This document shows positions 7,044 through 7,480 of a DNA stretch of 7,480 nucleotides, one piece after another. The DNA comes from Flavobacteriaceae bacterium (lineage in GTDB: Bacteria; Bacteroidota; Bacteroidia; Flavobacteriales; Flavobacteriaceae). The notes below the pieces were generated by a model, which was given only the letters and a program-made list of their open reading frames with translations, was not told where the DNA came from and ran no database searches. The stretch's first letter is position 1. The number at the start of each line of letters is the position of its first letter. The translations under genes and the position numbers were made by a program. The stretch covers positions 1 through 7,480 of the forward strand of contig JABSPP010000079.1 of the NCBI GenBank assembly GCA_013214275.1, in the 5' to 3' direction.

Positions 7044-7051
7044 CAAAAATA
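7044..7051 (-). promoter_or_regulatory. Candidate Bacteroidota-type -7 promoter element of trpS
   Basis: Read on the - strand this is TATTTTTG, a match to TAnnTTTG, the -7 element used by the primary sigma factor of Bacteroidota. It ends 19 bases before the trpS ATG, which would give a leader of roughly 10-15 bases. No TTG is found at the usual 17-20 base distance upstream; the nearest TTTG is 26 bases away, so the -33 half is weak or absent. The match is short and the region AT-rich, hence the moderate confidence. Confidence 0.4.
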
Positions 7052-7222
7052 CAGCTTTCATGAGAAAGTGAATGATACAAAAGAATATTAGTAACCTAAA
7101 ATCCGCAAGATAGTTTCAAATACCCCATTTAGGGTTTACTTTTGAGTGATCGTCTTTACTATAGTTTAAAAGCCTATGTTTTGTTGATTTATAGAGACAA
7201 TTTCCCTTACCCACTTCAAAGG

Positions 7223-7259
7223 CTGTTGTGGGAAAGCCTGTTCACCCATAAGTCAACAG
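7223..7259. repeat. Imperfect inverted repeat (10 paired bases with a 5-base bulge)
   Basis: CTGTTG (7223-7228) pairs with CAACAG (7254-7259), and TGGG (7229-7232) pairs with CCCA (7245-7248), leaving TAAGT unpaired and a 12-base loop. It directly abuts the stop codon of the transposase-like fragment on the - strand. An alternative pairing, CCCAC (7210-7214) with GTGGG (7228-7232), uses the same bases and would exclude part of it. It may be a hairpin in the 3' end of the old transposase transcript; no T-run follows on either strand, so it is not a standard terminator. Confidence 0.35.
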
Positions 7260-7415
7260 TTAAGGTGCGTTGATGAAGTTTAAGAGTCTTTGATTGGTAG
7301 TTGCCAATGCAATTATTTGCCGTCTACCACTTTTGGTAACCTTTGCTACGGTGTTCACGAATCGAAAGATAAACCTTTTGAGTCTTGCTTTGGGGCTTAA
7401 TCCTTTAACCCGCAT
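7260..7415 (-). pseudogene. Probable C-terminal remnant of a DDE transposase
   Basis: A 51-codon open frame on the - strand encodes a strongly basic peptide, starting MRVKGLSPKARLKRFIFRF and continuing with VNTVAKVTKSGRRQ and then IIALATTNQRLL. The pattern of a basic run, a hydrophobic FIFRF-type strand and a later SGRRQ with alternating hydrophobics recalls the very C-terminus of DDE transposases of the IS1380/IS4 type. The catalytic Asp-Asp-Glu region would lie upstream, but a TGA sits in frame two codons before the ATG (at 7419-7421 on the + strand), and none of the three - strand frames from there to the window edge gives recognisable transposase sequence. The fragment is therefore truncated or frameshifted, not a real small gene. 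Family assignment is from memory of C-terminal patterns only and could be wrong. Confidence 0.4.
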
Positions 7416-7480
7416 TATTCATCGGCACTAGAATTTTGAAGGTGTTTTGATTTTTAGTTTTATAATTTTGATTTTGCCTT

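Larger units (their letters stand above)
7095..7480. other. Gene-free stretch, probable decayed insertion-sequence DNA
   Basis: No intact gene is visible on either strand from the trpS leader to the right window edge. On the - strand the middle holds a transposase-like fragment (7260-7415) followed by a base-paired segment (7223-7259). Position 7095 begins CCTAAAATCCGC, which could be an outer end of the element because some insertion sequences begin with CC, but the matching inverted end is not in the window and no target duplication can be demonstrated. Beyond about 7420 the DNA becomes T-rich and low in complexity with no protein resemblance. The mobile origin is inference from the fragment alone. 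Confidence 0.35.

Noticed and set aside
7261..7415. Alternative - strand frame containing VYLSIREHRSKGYQKW as an integrase fragment
   Set aside because: It is broken by TAG shortly after this stretch; the overlapping frame ending at 7260 is longer, open and more like a known protein end.

Overview
The window looks like a chromosomal segment from a member of the Bacteroidota, most likely the family Flavobacteriaceae. The DNA is AT-rich. Most starts lack a Shine-Dalgarno sequence. A Bacteroidota-type -7 element (TAnnTTTG) precedes the one clearly separate transcription unit. The window also encodes a DUF4837 lipoprotein, a family known essentially from this phylum. These family and lineage calls come from recognising the proteins by eye; no database search was run.

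Layout. Positions 1-1064 (+) hold the C-terminal transpeptidase half of a class A penicillin-binding protein (PBP1A type), cut by the left window edge. After a 95-base gap with a small perfect palindrome comes a tightly packed + strand run: scoA (1160-1861), scoB (1864-2517), an unannotated 57-residue membrane protein (2526-2699), xth for exonuclease III (2696-3457), an MltD-like lytic transglycosylase (3461-4951), and a DUF4837 lipoprotein (from 4951). Gaps in this run are 2, 8, -4, 3 and -1 bases, so it reads as one operon. The DUF4837 gene is interrupted by an in-frame TAA at 5668-5670, and the remaining conserved part of the family stays open in the same frame to 5931. A 124-base convergent spacer follows, then trpS on the - strand (6056-7024) with its own short leader. 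The last 456 bases have no intact gene; on the - strand they hold a 51-codon piece that resembles the C-terminus of a DDE transposase, so this is probably a decayed insertion sequence.

How the genes fit together. The PBP and the lytic transglycosylase make and remodel peptidoglycan. ScoA and ScoB form the two-subunit transferase that activates acetoacetate with succinyl-CoA. Xth repairs abasic sites, and TrpS charges tRNA-Trp. Apart from the two murein enzymes the set shows no shared pathway; it looks like a housekeeping operon. I see no undescribed defence, mobile or biosynthetic system here. The points most worth checking are the split DUF4837 gene, the overlapping small membrane protein, and the transposase remnant.
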